This document shows positions 1 through 9,063 of a DNA stretch of 64,000 nt, piece after piece. This stretch comes from Bradyrhizobium sp. Ghvi (lineage in GTDB: Bacteria; Pseudomonadota; Alphaproteobacteria; Rhizobiales; Xanthobacteraceae). The notes below the pieces were generated by a model. It made no database searches, was not told where the DNA came from, and worked only from the letters and a program-made list of their open reading frames with translations. Position 1 is the stretch's first letter; the number at the start of each line of letters is the position of its first letter. The stretch spans positions 682,001-746,000 of the forward strand of contig NZ_FOVU01000005.1 in assembly GCF_900115265.1 (NCBI RefSeq). Direction: 5' to 3'. Position numbers and translations under genes: made by a program.

Positions 1-114
1 GACACGCGCGAGCTGATCCGAGCGCATTTTTTTGAATCACAATTTATAGTTGACCGTGCCGGTCGTGGGCTCTACGGTCGCCGTGCAATTTTTGGAATTT
101 CTATTTGTGGGCGC

Positions 115-384
115 ATGAAACCCGTTATCAGCTCCATTGAAATCGAAAACCGCGTCATTGTTGCCAAGTATCGAAGGCTGATGGTCGGTGCGAAGGTGGT
201 GCTGGTTGATAAGGCAAGCGGTCGGCAATTGTCTGAGACCGTCACCAGGGTCGCATCACCCGTTCCGGTCGGGGCGCTGCGCATTCGATTGCCCGATGTG
301 ATCGAGCCTGGAACATACTTCTTGAGGGCCCTCAATGGGCACGGCGAGGACGCCGCGCAGAGCGTAGACTTCGAGATCAGCTAA
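115..384 (+). CDS. small hypothetical protein
   Basis: This is an 89-residue protein I do not recognise. It has no signal peptide or membrane segment. The sequence is rich in short hydrophobic/charged alternations (for example VIVAKYRRLMVGAKVVLVDK) that look like beta strands, so a small beta-sandwich is plausible by inference. It lies upstream of ccmI on the same strand, with a gap of about 130 bp, and could be a leader gene of the operon or an independent gene. No clear Shine-Dalgarno sequence precedes the ATG. Codon use resembles the neighbours, which is the main reason to treat it as real. Confidence 0.45.
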   Translation: MKPVISSIEIENRVIVAKYRRLMVGAKVVLVDKASGRQLSETVTRVASPVPVGALRIRLPDVIEPGTYFLRALNGHGEDAAQSVDFEIS

Positions 385-515
385 GTCGTTGGATTTTCAC
401 CGTTTCGGGATTGTGCGCGCTCGCGCCAATTTGACAATTGTCAATTGCCGCATCGTCCGGCCGTGGTGTAAAGGCACCTATGGGCGCGGTTTACGCGCTG
501 CCGGAAGCTTGCCAG

Positions 516-1625
516 ATGACGCTATGGTTCGTGTTCGCGCTGATGACGGTCGCGGCGATATTCGCCGTGCTCTGGCCGCTCGGCCGTGGCGGGCGCGACC
601 AAAATCAAGGCAGCGAGGTCACGGTCTACAAGGATCAGCTCGCCGAGATCGAGCATGATCTCGCGGCAGGCCTGATCGCGCGACCTGAAGCCGAGGCGGC
701 GCGCGTCGAGATCAGCCGCAGACTGCTCGCCGCTGATAGCAGCGAGTCCGCCCTTGCGCCGACATCCAATCTCAAATGGCGCCGCGGGGCGGCCGTGCTG
801 GCCTTGGTGGGCCTGCCGCTGGTCGCGGCTGCGATCTATGTTCCACTCGGCTCGCCCGCGCTTCACGACTTTCCGCTGGCGCAACGCGAGCCGGCCCGTC
901 CCGGCATGGCGCAGTCGCTCGAGAACCTCGTCGCGCAGGTTCAGCAGCACCTGGAGAAAAATCCGACCGATGGCCGCGGCTGGAACGTGCTTGCACCGGT
1001 GCTGGAGCGGCTCGGCCGCTTCGACGAGGCTGTGCGCGCCTACCGCAATTCGATCACCTACAACGGCGAGAGCGCGGAGCGCCGCTCCGACCTTGGAGAG
1101 GTCATCGCGGCCGCTGCCGGCGGCGTGGTGACGGCGGACGCCAAGGCCGAGTTTGAACGTGCGCACGCGCTCAACGCCGACGACCCCAAGGCGAACTATT
1201 TCCTCGGGCTCGCCGCCGAGCAGGACGGCCGCAAGGATGAGGCGGCCAACATCTGGCGTGCGCTGCTGGCGAAGGCTCCGGCGGACGCGCCGTGGCGACC
1301 GCTGGTGCAGACCTCGCTCGCCCGGGTTGGCGGTGGCGGCACGATGCCGGCCCTCTCGGACGAGACGATCGCGGCCTCCAAGGAAATGAACGACGGCGAT
1401 CGCAACGCGATGATCCGCGGCATGGTCGAACGTCTCGCCACGCGGCTGAAGCAGAACGGCGACGATGTCGATGGTTGGCTGCGTCTGGTGCGTGCCTATC
1501 TGGTGATGGGCGATCGCGACAAGGCGCTTGGCGCCTCGACCGATGCTCGCCAGGCGGTCGCGAACAACGCCGAGCGGCTGCGCCAGCTCAACGAAGGCCT
1601 CAAGACTCTCGGGCTCGACGGATGA
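516..1625 (+). CDS. ccmI: cytochrome c-type biogenesis protein CcmI (CycH)
   Basis: CcmI/CycH is the apocytochrome c chaperone of System I cytochrome c maturation and passes apocytochrome to the CcmF/H haem lyase. The protein starts with a membrane segment (about residues 3-22). A cytoplasmic stretch with charged helices follows, then a second membrane segment near residue 100 and a periplasmic part with TPR-like repeats (GRFDEAVRAYRNS and DGRKDEAANIWRALL are visible). The reading frame is open from 438, but the ATG at 516 directly precedes the first membrane segment and gives the usual family N-terminus, so I chose it. It is the first gene of the ccmI-ccmE-ccmF-ccmH operon, and ccmE follows after 38 bp. 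Confidence 0.93.
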   Translation: MTLWFVFALMTVAAIFAVLWPLGRGGRDQNQGSEVTVYKDQLAEIEHDLAAGLIARPEAEAARVEISRRLLAADSSESALAPTSNLKWRRGAAVLALVGLPLVAAAIYVPLGSPALHDFPLAQREPARPGMAQSLENLVAQVQQHLEKNPTDGRGWNVLAPVLERLGRFDEAVRAYRNSITYNGESAERRSDLGEVIAAAAGGVVTADAKAEFERAHALNADDPKANYFLGLAAEQDGRKDEAANIWRALLAKAPADAPWRPLVQTSLARVGGGGTMPALSDETIAASKEMNDGDRNAMIRGMVERLATRLKQNGDDVDGWLRLVRAYLVMGDRDKALGASTDARQAVANNAERLRQLNEGLKTLGLDG

Positions 1626-1663
1626 CAAGTCGCAGAACGGGCCGAGCGGAGAACGGATACGCC

Positions 1664-2200
1664 ATGACGCGCAAGCAGCGACGGATGACCATCATCGGCG
1701 GCTCGCTCGCCGTTCTCGCGCTCGCGGCCGCGCTGGTGCTCAATGCCTTGCGCGACTCGATCGTGTTCTTCTCCACCCCCACCATGGTGGCCGAAAAGCA
1801 CGTTCAGCCCGGCAAGCGCTTTCGCCTTGGCGGCCTGGTGCAACCGGGCTCGCTCCAGCGCGGCGACAATCTCGCCGTGACGTTTGAAGTTGCCGATGGC
1901 AGTGCGAAGCTGCCCGTCGCGTACAAGGGCATCCTGCCCGACCTATTCCGCGAAGGGCAGGGCGTCGTCGCCGAAGGTGCGCTCGATGCCAACGGCGTGT
2001 TCAAGGCCGACACGGTGCTTGCCAAGCACGACGAGACCTACATGCCCAAGGACGTCGCCGACGCCCTGAAGAAGCAGGGGCATTGGAAAGACGATTACGG
2101 CGCCCAAGCTTCTGACAAAGCGTCTGGTGGCGCCAAGCCTTCCGGCGATGCAAAGCCGGCGACGACGGCGCAAGGCAATTCGCAGGGAGCGGTGCGGTGA
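1664..2200 (+). CDS. ccmE: cytochrome c maturation haem chaperone CcmE (CycJ)
   Basis: CcmE binds haem covalently in the periplasm and delivers it to the CcmF/CcmH lyase. The 178-residue protein has one N-terminal membrane anchor (about residues 8-29) and an OB-fold core. The hallmark haem-attachment motif KHDETY is present, with the attachment His at residue 122 and the axial Tyr at 126. The C-terminal tail is rich in Lys, Ala and Gly, as in other rhizobial CycJ proteins. The frame is open further upstream, but the ATG at 1664 gives the standard start just before the basic residues and anchor. Its TGA overlaps the GTG of ccmF. Confidence 0.96.
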   Translation: MTRKQRRMTIIGGSLAVLALAAALVLNALRDSIVFFSTPTMVAEKHVQPGKRFRLGGLVQPGSLQRGDNLAVTFEVADGSAKLPVAYKGILPDLFREGQGVVAEGALDANGVFKADTVLAKHDETYMPKDVADALKKQGHWKDDYGAQASDKASGGAKPSGDAKPATTAQGNSQGAVR

Positions 2201-4179
2201 TCGCGGAAGCCGGACATTACGCGCTGGTGCTGGCGCTCGCGCTGGCGCTGATCCAGTCCTTCGTGCCTGTCATCGGCGCGCGCTTGCGCGATCCCGCGCT
2301 GATGAACGTGGCGCGCTCCACCGCGCTGGCGCAGCTCCTGTTCGTCGGCGCATCTTTCATTGCGCTCGTGACGCTACACGTGAACTCGGATTTCTCGGTC
2401 GCCAATGTCTACGAGAACTCCCACTCCATGAAGCCGCTGATCTACAAGATCACCGGCGTGTGGGGAAACCATGAAGGCTCGATGCTGCTGTGGGTGTCGA
2501 TCCTGGCGCTGTTCGGCGGCCTCGTCGCGGCCTTTGGCAACAATCTGCCGCTGTCGCTGCGTGCGCATGTGCTGAGCGTGCAGGCCTGGATCGCAAGTGC
2601 CTTCTATCTCTTCATCCTGATCACCTCGAATCCCTTCCTGCGTATCGCCAATCCGCCGATCGAGGGGCGCGATCTCAATCCGGTGCTCCAGGACATCGGC
2701 CTCGCCGTGCATCCGCCGATGCTCTATCTCGGCTATGTCGGCTTCTCGATCTCGTTCTCCTTCGCGATCGCGGCGCTGATCGAGGGACGGATCGACGCGG
2801 CCTGGGCGCGCTGGGTGCGGCCGTGGACGCTGGTCGCCTGGATCTTCCTGACGCTGGGCATCGCGATGGGCTCCTACTGGGCCTATTACGAGCTTGGCTG
2901 GGGCGGCTGGTGGTTCTGGGATCCGGTCGAGAATGCCTCGCTGATGCCGTGGCTTGCGGGCACTGCGCTGTTGCATTCGGCGCTGGTGATGGAGAAGCGC
3001 AACGCGCTGAAGGTATGGACCATTCTTCTGTCGATCCTGACCTTCTCGCTGTCGCTGCTCGGCACCTTCCTGGTGCGCTCGGGCGTCATCACCTCCGTGC
3101 ACGCTTTCGCCAATGATCCGACCAGGGGCGTGTTCATCCTCTTGATCCTCTGCCTGTTCATCGGCGGCAGCCTGTCGCTGTTCGCGGGGCGTGCGACCTC
3201 GCTCAAGCAAGGGGGCCTGTTCGCGCCGATCTCGCGCGAGGGCGCACTGGTGCTGAACAACCTGCTGCTCACGGTGGCCTGTGCCGTCGTGCTGTTCGGA
3301 ACGCTCTATCCGCTGGCGATGGAAGTGCTCGCCGACTTCAAGATGTCGGTCGGCGCTCCCTTCTACAATCTCACTTTCGTTCCGCTGTTCGCGCTGCTGC
3401 TGCTCGCCGTGCCGTTCGGGCCTATGCTGGCGTGGAAGCGGGGCGATCTGCTCGGTGTCACTCAGCGCCTGCTTGCCGCCGGCGTCGCAGGCCTCGTCGT
3501 GGTCGCCATCGTCTGGGCCTGGACACGGGGCGGCAGCGCGCTGGCGCCGTTGGCGATCGGGCTTGGCGTCTTCGTCATCGCGGGAGTCGTGACTGATATA
3601 GTTGAACGAACCGGCCTGTTTCGCCTGCCGTTCGCAACGGCGCTGCACCGGGCCCGTGGCCTGCCGCGTTCGGCCTGGGGCACGGCGTTTGCCCATGCCG
3701 GTCTCGGAATCGCGCTGATCGGGATCGTCTGCGAGACCACCTGGAACAGCGAATATATCGCGACCATGAAGCCGAACGACGTTGCACAGGTCGCTGGATA
3801 TGATCTGAAGCTCGATGGTCTGCTCGAGCGCCAGGGGCCGAACTACCGCGAGATGGTCGCACAGTTCAATGTCAGCCGGGGTGGCGAAGCGCTTAGCGTC
3901 ATGACGCCGTCGAAGCGCAGCTTCACCACACGCGGAGCGTCCACCACGGAAGCTGCGCTTTTGACCCGTGGCGCGAGCCAGCTCTATATCTCGCTCGGTG
4001 ATGTCACCGCCGAAGGCGCGATCGCCGTGCGCATCTATCACAAGCCCTTCGTGCTGCTGATCTGGTGGGGACCAGTGCTGATGGCGTTCGGCGGCATGCT
4101 GTCGTTGTCGGACCGGCGCCTGCGCGTCGGCGCCCCGAAGCCGGCGCGGGCCAAGCAGCGCCTGCAGCCGGCGGAGTGA
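2197..4179 (+). CDS. ccmF: haem lyase CcmF (CycK)
   Basis: CcmF is the large membrane component of the System I haem lyase that reduces haem on CcmE and ligates it to apocytochrome c. The 660-residue polytopic protein carries the tryptophan-rich WWD signature (GWGGWWFWDPVEN, around residues 230-245) and many membrane helices. The length is normal for the family. Translation begins at a GTG overlapping the ccmE stop by 4 bp (GTGA), which indicates translational coupling. ccmH follows after 4 bp. Confidence 0.96.
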   Translation: MIAEAGHYALVLALALALIQSFVPVIGARLRDPALMNVARSTALAQLLFVGASFIALVTLHVNSDFSVANVYENSHSMKPLIYKITGVWGNHEGSMLLWVSILALFGGLVAAFGNNLPLSLRAHVLSVQAWIASAFYLFILITSNPFLRIANPPIEGRDLNPVLQDIGLAVHPPMLYLGYVGFSISFSFAIAALIEGRIDAAWARWVRPWTLVAWIFLTLGIAMGSYWAYYELGWGGWWFWDPVENASLMPWLAGTALLHSALVMEKRNALKVWTILLSILTFSLSLLGTFLVRSGVITSVHAFANDPTRGVFILLILCLFIGGSLSLFAGRATSLKQGGLFAPISREGALVLNNLLLTVACAVVLFGTLYPLAMEVLADFKMSVGAPFYNLTFVPLFALLLLAVPFGPMLAWKRGDLLGVTQRLLAAGVAGLVVVAIVWAWTRGGSALAPLAIGLGVFVIAGVVTDIVERTGLFRLPFATALHRARGLPRSAWGTAFAHAGLGIALIGIVCETTWNSEYIATMKPNDVAQVAGYDLKLDGLLERQGPNYREMVAQFNVSRGGEALSVMTPSKRSFTTRGASTTEAALLTRGASQLYISLGDVTAEGAIAVRIYHKPFVLLIWWGPVLMAFGGMLSLSDRRLRVGAPKPARAKQRLQPAE

Positions 4180-4183
4180 TCCG

Positions 4184-4666
4184 ATGCGCCGGATGATCGC
4201 CGCGATCGTTGCACTCGTGCTGCTGGCCGTACCTGCGGTACACGCCGTGCAGCCCGACGAGATCATGTCGGACCCGGCGAAGGAGGCGCGCGCGCGCGAC
4301 TTGTCGCGTGAGCTGCGCTGCATGGTCTGCCAGAACCAGTCGATCGACGACTCCGACGCGCCGCTCGCGCGCGATCTGCGGCTCCTGGTCCGCGAGCGGA
4401 TCGCAGCCGGCGACAGCAATTCGCAGGTACTCGACTTCCTGGTCGCGCGTTACGGCGAGTTCGTGCTGCTGAAGCCGCGCTTCGAACGACGTACCCTATT
4501 GTTGTGGCTGCTCGCGCCGCTGCTGCTGGCCGGTGGCGGCTTTGCACTCTGGCGGCAGAATCGTCGTCGCTCTCGAAGCGGTGTAGATGTACCGGCGCCC
4601 CCGCTGACGCCGGATGAAGAGGCCCGGCTCGCCGCGTTGATGGCGGACGAACCCAAGTCTCCCTAG
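4184..4666 (+). CDS. ccmH: cytochrome c maturation thiol-reductase subunit CcmH (CycL)
   Basis: CcmH/CycL keeps the haem-binding cysteines of apocytochrome c reduced and joins CcmF in the lyase complex. The 160-residue protein has an N-terminal signal segment ending near AVHA and the redox motif LRCMVCQNQS (CxxC, about residues 46-49). A C-terminal membrane helix (about residues 105-122) and a short basic cytoplasmic tail follow. It is the last gene of the operon, 4 bp behind ccmF. The CcmG thioredoxin and the CcmABCD exporter are not in this window; in Bradyrhizobium they are encoded elsewhere (family knowledge). Confidence 0.95.
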   Translation: MRRMIAAIVALVLLAVPAVHAVQPDEIMSDPAKEARARDLSRELRCMVCQNQSIDDSDAPLARDLRLLVRERIAAGDSNSQVLDFLVARYGEFVLLKPRFERRTLLLWLLAPLLLAGGGFALWRQNRRRSRSGVDVPAPPLTPDEEARLAALMADEPKSP

Positions 4667-4804
4667 CCGCTCTCCCTGGCTGCACCAAAATCGTCCTGGC
4701 TAAGTAGTGCTACTTAGACCGCGGGCTGGCGCCGTGGTTCATGCTATCTTGATCTTTGTCTGGAAGCTTGTCGCAAGATTTGCTTCCAGATTTTGAGTCT
4801 CCCC

Positions 4805-6148
4805 ATGTTCACGAACAGCAATCTGACGATCCGCTTTCTGGTCGGCGCCGTCGTCGCTGCATTATTGTTCCTGCTGGGCATCGGCGGCGGCACTGGCTTC
4901 GTTGCCGTGCTCTATCTCAACAACGAGATCACCAGCCTGTCGTCGGACTTCGCCGCGCTGAGCGGTCCGGCGCGCGACCACGCGATGCAGATCTACCAGC
5001 AGGCCCAGGGTGCCTTCTCCTGGTTCCTGGTCGCTTGCGGCGTCATCGCGGTCCTCGCCTTTGCCATCTGCCTCACCACCTGGTTCGCTGTGCGCAACGG
5101 CATCCTCAGTCCGCTGGCGGCGATCGTGCATGCGATGCGCGAGGTCGCCGATCAGAAGTTCGAGACGCCAGTCCCGGGCCTCGGCGGCACCAACGAGATC
5201 GGCTTGCTCGCCGGCGCGCTGGAGGTGTTCAAGACCAGCGGTATCGAGCGGCGGCATCTGACGGAGCAGCAGCTGCACGAAGCGCAGCACCAGGCCGAGC
5301 GGTCGAGATACCTGGATGCCCGGATCAAGAGCTTCAACGATCTCGTCGCCAGCGTCGTCGACAGCGTGGCGTCGTCGGCCGAGCATCTGAAGCGCAACGC
5401 CGAGACTTTGTCGCAGACCGCGAACGACACCAGCACCAAGGCTAATGCCGTCGCGAGCGCCGCGAGCCAGGCCAGTGCCAGCGTGCAGACGGTCGCGGGC
5501 TCGGCCGAGGAGATGACGAACTCGATCGGCACGATCAGCCGCCGCGTCACCGACGCGACCCAGCGGGCCGAGGGTGCGGCGACGCAGGCCGAGAAGAGCC
5601 GCGACACCATCCACACGCTTTCGGATGCCGCCGACAAGATCGGCGAGGTCGTGCAGCTCGTGCAGGCGATTGCATCGCAGACAAACCTTCTGGCGCTCAA
5701 CGCCACCATCGAGGCGGCGCGGGCGGGGGAGGCCGGCAAGGGTTTTGCCGTGGTTGCTTCCGAGGTGAAGAGCCTTGCGCATCAGACCAGCAAGGCGACG
5801 GAAGAAATCACCTCGCACGTCGCCAGCATCCAGGGCATCACCGCGGAGACGCGCGGGGCGATCGACGCCATCTCGAAGACGCTGTCGGAGATCTCGTCGA
5901 TCATGTCCGGCATCGAGGTGGACACCGCCCAGCAGCGCAACGCTACTCAGGACATCAGCCGCAGCGTCCAGGACGCCGCGCGCGGAACGCTCGACGTCTC
6001 CAATCACATCGTCCAGATCACTTCGACCTCGGCCGAGACCGGCCGGATGGCGGCCGAGGCCCGCGATTCCGCCGTGGATCTGTCGCAACAGGCCGAGACC
6101 CTGAAGCGCGAAGTCGACGAATTCATCGTCAGCGTCAGGGCGAGCTGA
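4805..6148 (+). CDS. methyl-accepting chemotaxis protein
   Basis: This is a chemoreceptor-type signal transducer of 447 residues. An N-terminal membrane helix (about 12-38) is followed by a very short periplasmic loop, then a second helix (about 68-95), a HAMP linker (LAAIVHAMREVADQKFE) and a long coiled-coil signalling domain. The signalling tip is the highly conserved QTNLLALNATIEAARAGE hairpin that contacts CheA/CheW. The periplasmic part is too small for a standard ligand-binding domain, so the input may be sensed in or near the membrane (inference). A TTG lies in frame at 4793; the ATG at 4805 is preferred. It sits between ccmH and degP, genes that are often adjacent in Rhizobiales, and appears to be a lineage-specific addition. 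Confidence 0.9.
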   Translation: MFTNSNLTIRFLVGAVVAALLFLLGIGGGTGFVAVLYLNNEITSLSSDFAALSGPARDHAMQIYQQAQGAFSWFLVACGVIAVLAFAICLTTWFAVRNGILSPLAAIVHAMREVADQKFETPVPGLGGTNEIGLLAGALEVFKTSGIERRHLTEQQLHEAQHQAERSRYLDARIKSFNDLVASVVDSVASSAEHLKRNAETLSQTANDTSTKANAVASAASQASASVQTVAGSAEEMTNSIGTISRRVTDATQRAEGAATQAEKSRDTIHTLSDAADKIGEVVQLVQAIASQTNLLALNATIEAARAGEAGKGFAVVASEVKSLAHQTSKATEEITSHVASIQGITAETRGAIDAISKTLSEISSIMSGIEVDTAQQRNATQDISRSVQDAARGTLDVSNHIVQITSTSAETGRMAAEARDSAVDLSQQAETLKREVDEFIVSVRAS

Positions 6149-6181
6149 GGCAACGGAAAGGCGCATCCGTCGCTCGTCACC

Positions 6182-6199
6182 GGAACTCTGTTAAGTTCC
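6182..6199. promoter_or_regulatory. inverted repeat upstream of degP
   Basis: GGAACT and AGTTCC form a 6-bp inverted repeat with a 6-bp spacer about 170 bp before the degP start, in a locally AT-rich stretch. It may be a regulator site or part of the degP promoter. No matching partner was found elsewhere, so this is only a candidate. Confidence 0.2.
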
Positions 6200-6370
6200 T
6201 GTAAAAACGTGACTTTCGGGTTGCGGTAAACTGCCGCATCCGCGACCGTCCTTTATTACGAAAGTTTAACCCCGCAGCCAGCGCGCGGTAAGGCGGAAGC
6301 CCCCATCTTCAGGTCCGTAAGGTGCTGCCATCAGGCACCAAAAGGATTTCAAGGCCCTGGAGACCTCTGC

Positions 6371-7945
6371 ATGACCGACCGTCCCGATCTCACCAACCTT
6401 CCGTCCTACCGGCAGCCCCGCCGTTCGGTGTTGTCCGCCCGCAGGATTGCGCTGCTGGCCTCGGTCGTCGCCGGCCTCGGCGTTGCCGTCCACGGCTTCA
6501 GCCCGTCGACGTCGCCCGCCGATTTGTTCTCCAGCCCGGCGCACGCGCAGGTCAACAACGAGGTCAAGAAGGTCGAGCGTCCGATCGGTTTTGCCGACAT
6601 CGTCGAGCGGGTTAAGCCCTCGGTAATCTCCGTCAAGGTCAACATCAAGGAGAAGACCGCCAGCAACGACGACGGCGATGATTCCTTGCCGTTCCAGCCG
6701 GGCTCGCCGATGGAGCGCTTCTTCCGTCGCTTCGGCGGTCCGGACGGCATCCCGGGTCTGAAGGGTGGCCGTGGCCGCGTCGTGCAGGGCCAGGGCTCCG
6801 GCTTCTTCATCTCGGCTGACGGCTATGCTGTGACCAACAATCATGTGGTCGACGGCGCCGACAAGGTCGAGGTGACCACCGACGATGGCAAGACCTACAG
6901 CGCCAAGGTGATCGGCACCGACCAGCGTACCGACCTCGCCCTGATCAAGGTCGAGGGCGGCTCCAACTTCCCCTTCGCCAAGCTCGCTGACGGCAAGCCG
7001 CGCATCGGTGACTGGGTGCTCGCGGTCGGCAATCCGTTCGGCCTCGGCGGCACCGTGACCGCCGGCATCGTCTCGGCCAGCGGACGCGACATCGGCAACG
7101 GTCCCTATGACGATTTCATCCAGATCGACGCGCCCGTGAACAAGGGCAATTCCGGTGGTCCGGCCTTCAACACCGACGGTGAGGTGATGGGCGTCAACAC
7201 CGCGATCTATTCGCCCTCGGGCGGCAGCGTCGGCATCGCCTTCTCGATTCCCGCCAGCACCGTCAAAAGCGTGGTCGCCCAGCTGAAGGACAAGGGCTCG
7301 GTCAGCCGCGGCTGGATCGGCGTGCAGATTCAGCCGGTGACCTCTGACATCGCCGACAGCCTCGGCATGAAGAAGGCCGAAGGCGCGTTGGTGGCGGAGC
7401 CGCAGGCGAACGGTCCGGCGGCGAAGGCCGGTATCGAGTCCGGCGACGTGATCACCGCGGTCAACGGCGAATCCGTCAAGGACGCCCGCGAGCTCGCCCG
7501 CACCATCGGCGGCATGGCTCCGGGCGCAACCGTGAAGCTCAACGTGCTGCACAAGGGCCAGGACAAGGTCGTGAACCTCACCCTCGGCCAATTGCCGAAC
7601 ACGGTCGAGGCCAAGGCCGATACCGACAACGACAGTGGTAAGGGCGCGAGCAAGGGCACCGACGTGCCGAAGCTCGGCATGACCGTTGCGCCCGCCAATT
7701 CCGTGGCCGGTGCCGGCAAGGACGGCGTCGTGGTCACCGAAGTTGATCCGAAGAGCGCCGCGGCCGATCGCGGCTTCAAGGAGGGCGACGTGATTCTCGA
7801 GGTCGGCGGCAAGAGCGTGAGCACCGCCGGCGATGTCCGCGACGCCATCAACACGGCGCGGTCCGACAACAAGAACAGCGTCCTGATGCGAGTGAAGAGC
7901 GGCGGCCAGTCGCGCTTCGTCGCCGTGCCCATCGCCAAGGGCTGA
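6371..7945 (+). CDS. degP: periplasmic serine endoprotease DegP/HtrA
   Basis: DegP is a periplasmic serine protease/chaperone that removes misfolded envelope proteins. The 524-residue protein has an N-terminal membrane/signal segment (about 25-42, with an AHA cleavage-like site near residue 59) and a trypsin-like domain. The catalytic triad is His158 (TNNHVVDGA), Asp188 (RTDLALIKV) and Ser261 (GNSGGP). Two PDZ domains follow (about residues 310-400 and 430-515), separated by a charged, Gly/Lys-rich linker. It is followed by a strong hairpin and then by the response regulator of a two-component pair, as in other Rhizobiales where degP lies next to such a pair. Confidence 0.95.
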   Translation: MTDRPDLTNLPSYRQPRRSVLSARRIALLASVVAGLGVAVHGFSPSTSPADLFSSPAHAQVNNEVKKVERPIGFADIVERVKPSVISVKVNIKEKTASNDDGDDSLPFQPGSPMERFFRRFGGPDGIPGLKGGRGRVVQGQGSGFFISADGYAVTNNHVVDGADKVEVTTDDGKTYSAKVIGTDQRTDLALIKVEGGSNFPFAKLADGKPRIGDWVLAVGNPFGLGGTVTAGIVSASGRDIGNGPYDDFIQIDAPVNKGNSGGPAFNTDGEVMGVNTAIYSPSGGSVGIAFSIPASTVKSVVAQLKDKGSVSRGWIGVQIQPVTSDIADSLGMKKAEGALVAEPQANGPAAKAGIESGDVITAVNGESVKDARELARTIGGMAPGATVKLNVLHKGQDKVVNLTLGQLPNTVEAKADTDNDSGKGASKGTDVPKLGMTVAPANSVAGAGKDGVVVTEVDPKSAAADRGFKEGDVILEVGGKSVSTAGDVRDAINTARSDNKNSVLMRVKSGGQSRFVAVPIAKG

Positions 7946-8095
7946 GAAGGGCTCAGCCTCAGGAGGCTTACGAGATGAAGGGTGTTGCCGGCATCAGTCG
8001 CCCCCGCCGCCGACGCTCTTCCGGGGAGCTGAGCCTCGCTCGCTCCCCACGCCTACCTTCCGGTGGAAACACGCCCCCCTCCGTCGGAAGGCCTA

Positions 8096-8134
8096 GGGCG
8101 GTGAGGTCCCCCCAGCTTCACCGCCCGCCTTTTT
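8096..8134 (+). terminator. rho-independent terminator after degP
   Basis: GGGCGGTGA (8096-8104) pairs with TCACCGCCC (8118-8126) across a 13-nt loop and is followed by GCCTTTTTG. It would end degP transcripts about 150 bp past the stop codon and separate them from the response-regulator gene. Confidence 0.65.
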
Positions 8135-8198
8135 GCCTAGCCAAGTCTCGTCCGCCTGGCTTGCATGCGATTGCCGCTCGCGCCATGTTTAGAGAAGG

Positions 8199-8909
8199 GT
8201 GACCTCCTTGACCGCCGCCGAACGCACGATGCGCCTCCTCATCATCGAAGACGACCGCGAATCCGCCGACTATCTCGTGAAGGCGTTTCGCGAGGTCGGA
8301 CACATTGCCGACTACGCCGGTGACGGCGAGGAGGGCCTCGCGATGGCCGAGAACGGCGATTACGACGTGTTGGTGATCGATCGCATGCTGCCCAAGCGCG
8401 ACGGCCTGTCGCTGATCGGAGCGCTGCGCGACAAGGGCGACACGACGCCGGTGCTGATTCTCTCCGCGCTCGGTCAGGTCGACGATCGCATCAAGGGCCT
8501 GCGTGCCGGCGGCGACGACTATCTGCCGAAACCCTATTCGTTCGCCGAACTGCTGGCCCGCGTCGAGGTGCTGTCGCGCCGCCGCGGGGGACCTGCGGAG
8601 GATACGCTCTATCGTGTCGGCGATCTCGAGCTCGACCGACTCTCTCACCGCGTTGCGCGCGGCAAGGACGAGCTGACGCTCCAGCCCCGCGAATTCCGCC
8701 TGCTTGAATATCTCATGAAGCATGCCGGCCAGGTGGTGACGCGCACCATGCTGTTGGAGAATGTCTGGGACTATCATTTCGATCCGCAGACCAACGTGAT
8801 CGACGTGCACATTTCGCGGCTGCGCTCCAAGATCGACAAGGGTTTCGAGCGGCCGCTGCTGCACACGATCCGCGGTGCCGGGTACATGATCCGTGACGGG
8901 ATCAGGTAA
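8199..8909 (+). CDS. OmpR/PhoB-family response regulator
   Basis: This is a DNA-binding two-component response regulator. The receiver domain has the acidic pocket IIEDD, the phospho-acceptor Asp (VLVIDRMLP; residue 61 counted from the GTG at 8199, 51 from the ATG at 8229) and the conserved Lys in LPKPYSF. A winged-helix DNA-binding domain follows, with LTLQPREFRLLEYL, NVWDYHFDPQTNVIDVHISRLR and GAGYMI. Three starts are possible: GTG 8199, TTG 8208 (best spaced behind GAAGGG) and ATG 8229, the family-typical start at MRLLIIEDD. Its cognate kinase would normally follow at once but lies 4.1 kb downstream behind an insert. The last codons are repeated just before that kinase. Confidence 0.92.
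   Translation: MTSLTAAERTMRLLIIEDDRESADYLVKAFREVGHIADYAGDGEEGLAMAENGDYDVLVIDRMLPKRDGLSLIGALRDKGDTTPVLILSALGQVDDRIKGLRAGGDDYLPKPYSFAELLARVEVLSRRRGGPAEDTLYRVGDLELDRLSHRVARGKDELTLQPREFRLLEYLMKHAGQVVTRTMLLENVWDYHFDPQTNVIDVHISRLRSKIDKGFERPLLHTIRGAGYMIRDGIR
8880..8909 (+). repeat. direct repeat, left copy (3' end of response-regulator gene)
   Basis: The last ten codons of the regulator gene match 13019-13048 at 25 of 30 positions, including a 15-bp identical core (CATGATCCGTGACGG at 8885-8899 and 13024-13038). Both copies encode MIRDGIR followed by TAA. The pair flanks the opgC/ATPase segment. Confidence 0.8.
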
Positions 8910-8930
8910 GGTCCGGTTCGAGAACAAAAG

Positions 8931-8951
8931 CCCCGCCTAGGCGGGGTTTTT
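8931..8951 (+). terminator. rho-independent terminator after the response regulator
   Basis: CCCCGC (8931-8936) and GCGGGG (8941-8946) form a tight tetraloop hairpin followed by five T residues, 21 bp past the stop codon. It would stop transcription before the inserted genes, so the regulator no longer forms one transcript with the distant kinase gene. Confidence 0.85.
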
Positions 8952-9063
8952 ATCTGTGAGCGGTCGGTATCTATCCCAGCGACCGGGTTGCACCGGGGTC
9001 GCGCATATTAAAGAGGCCGCGTGATAGCTCGGAGCTTCGTGTATAAAGAGACGGAAAACGCAG

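Noticed and set aside
1..114. Possible gene fragment at the left edge
   Set aside because: No open frame with a start or a recognisable end crosses the edge with convincing content; antisense frames at 37-335 are shadows of the small gene at 115.
2374..4419. 681-residue open frame antisense to ccmF/ccmH
   Set aside because: It is a GC-rich shadow of the ccmF gene with Arg/Gln/His-rich low-complexity content and no start signals.
7975..8202. 75-residue frame after degP with an AGGAGG sequence before its ATG
   Set aside because: The SD is tempting, but the product is Arg/Ser/Pro-rich, runs through the degP terminator hairpin and into the next gene, and shows no structure.
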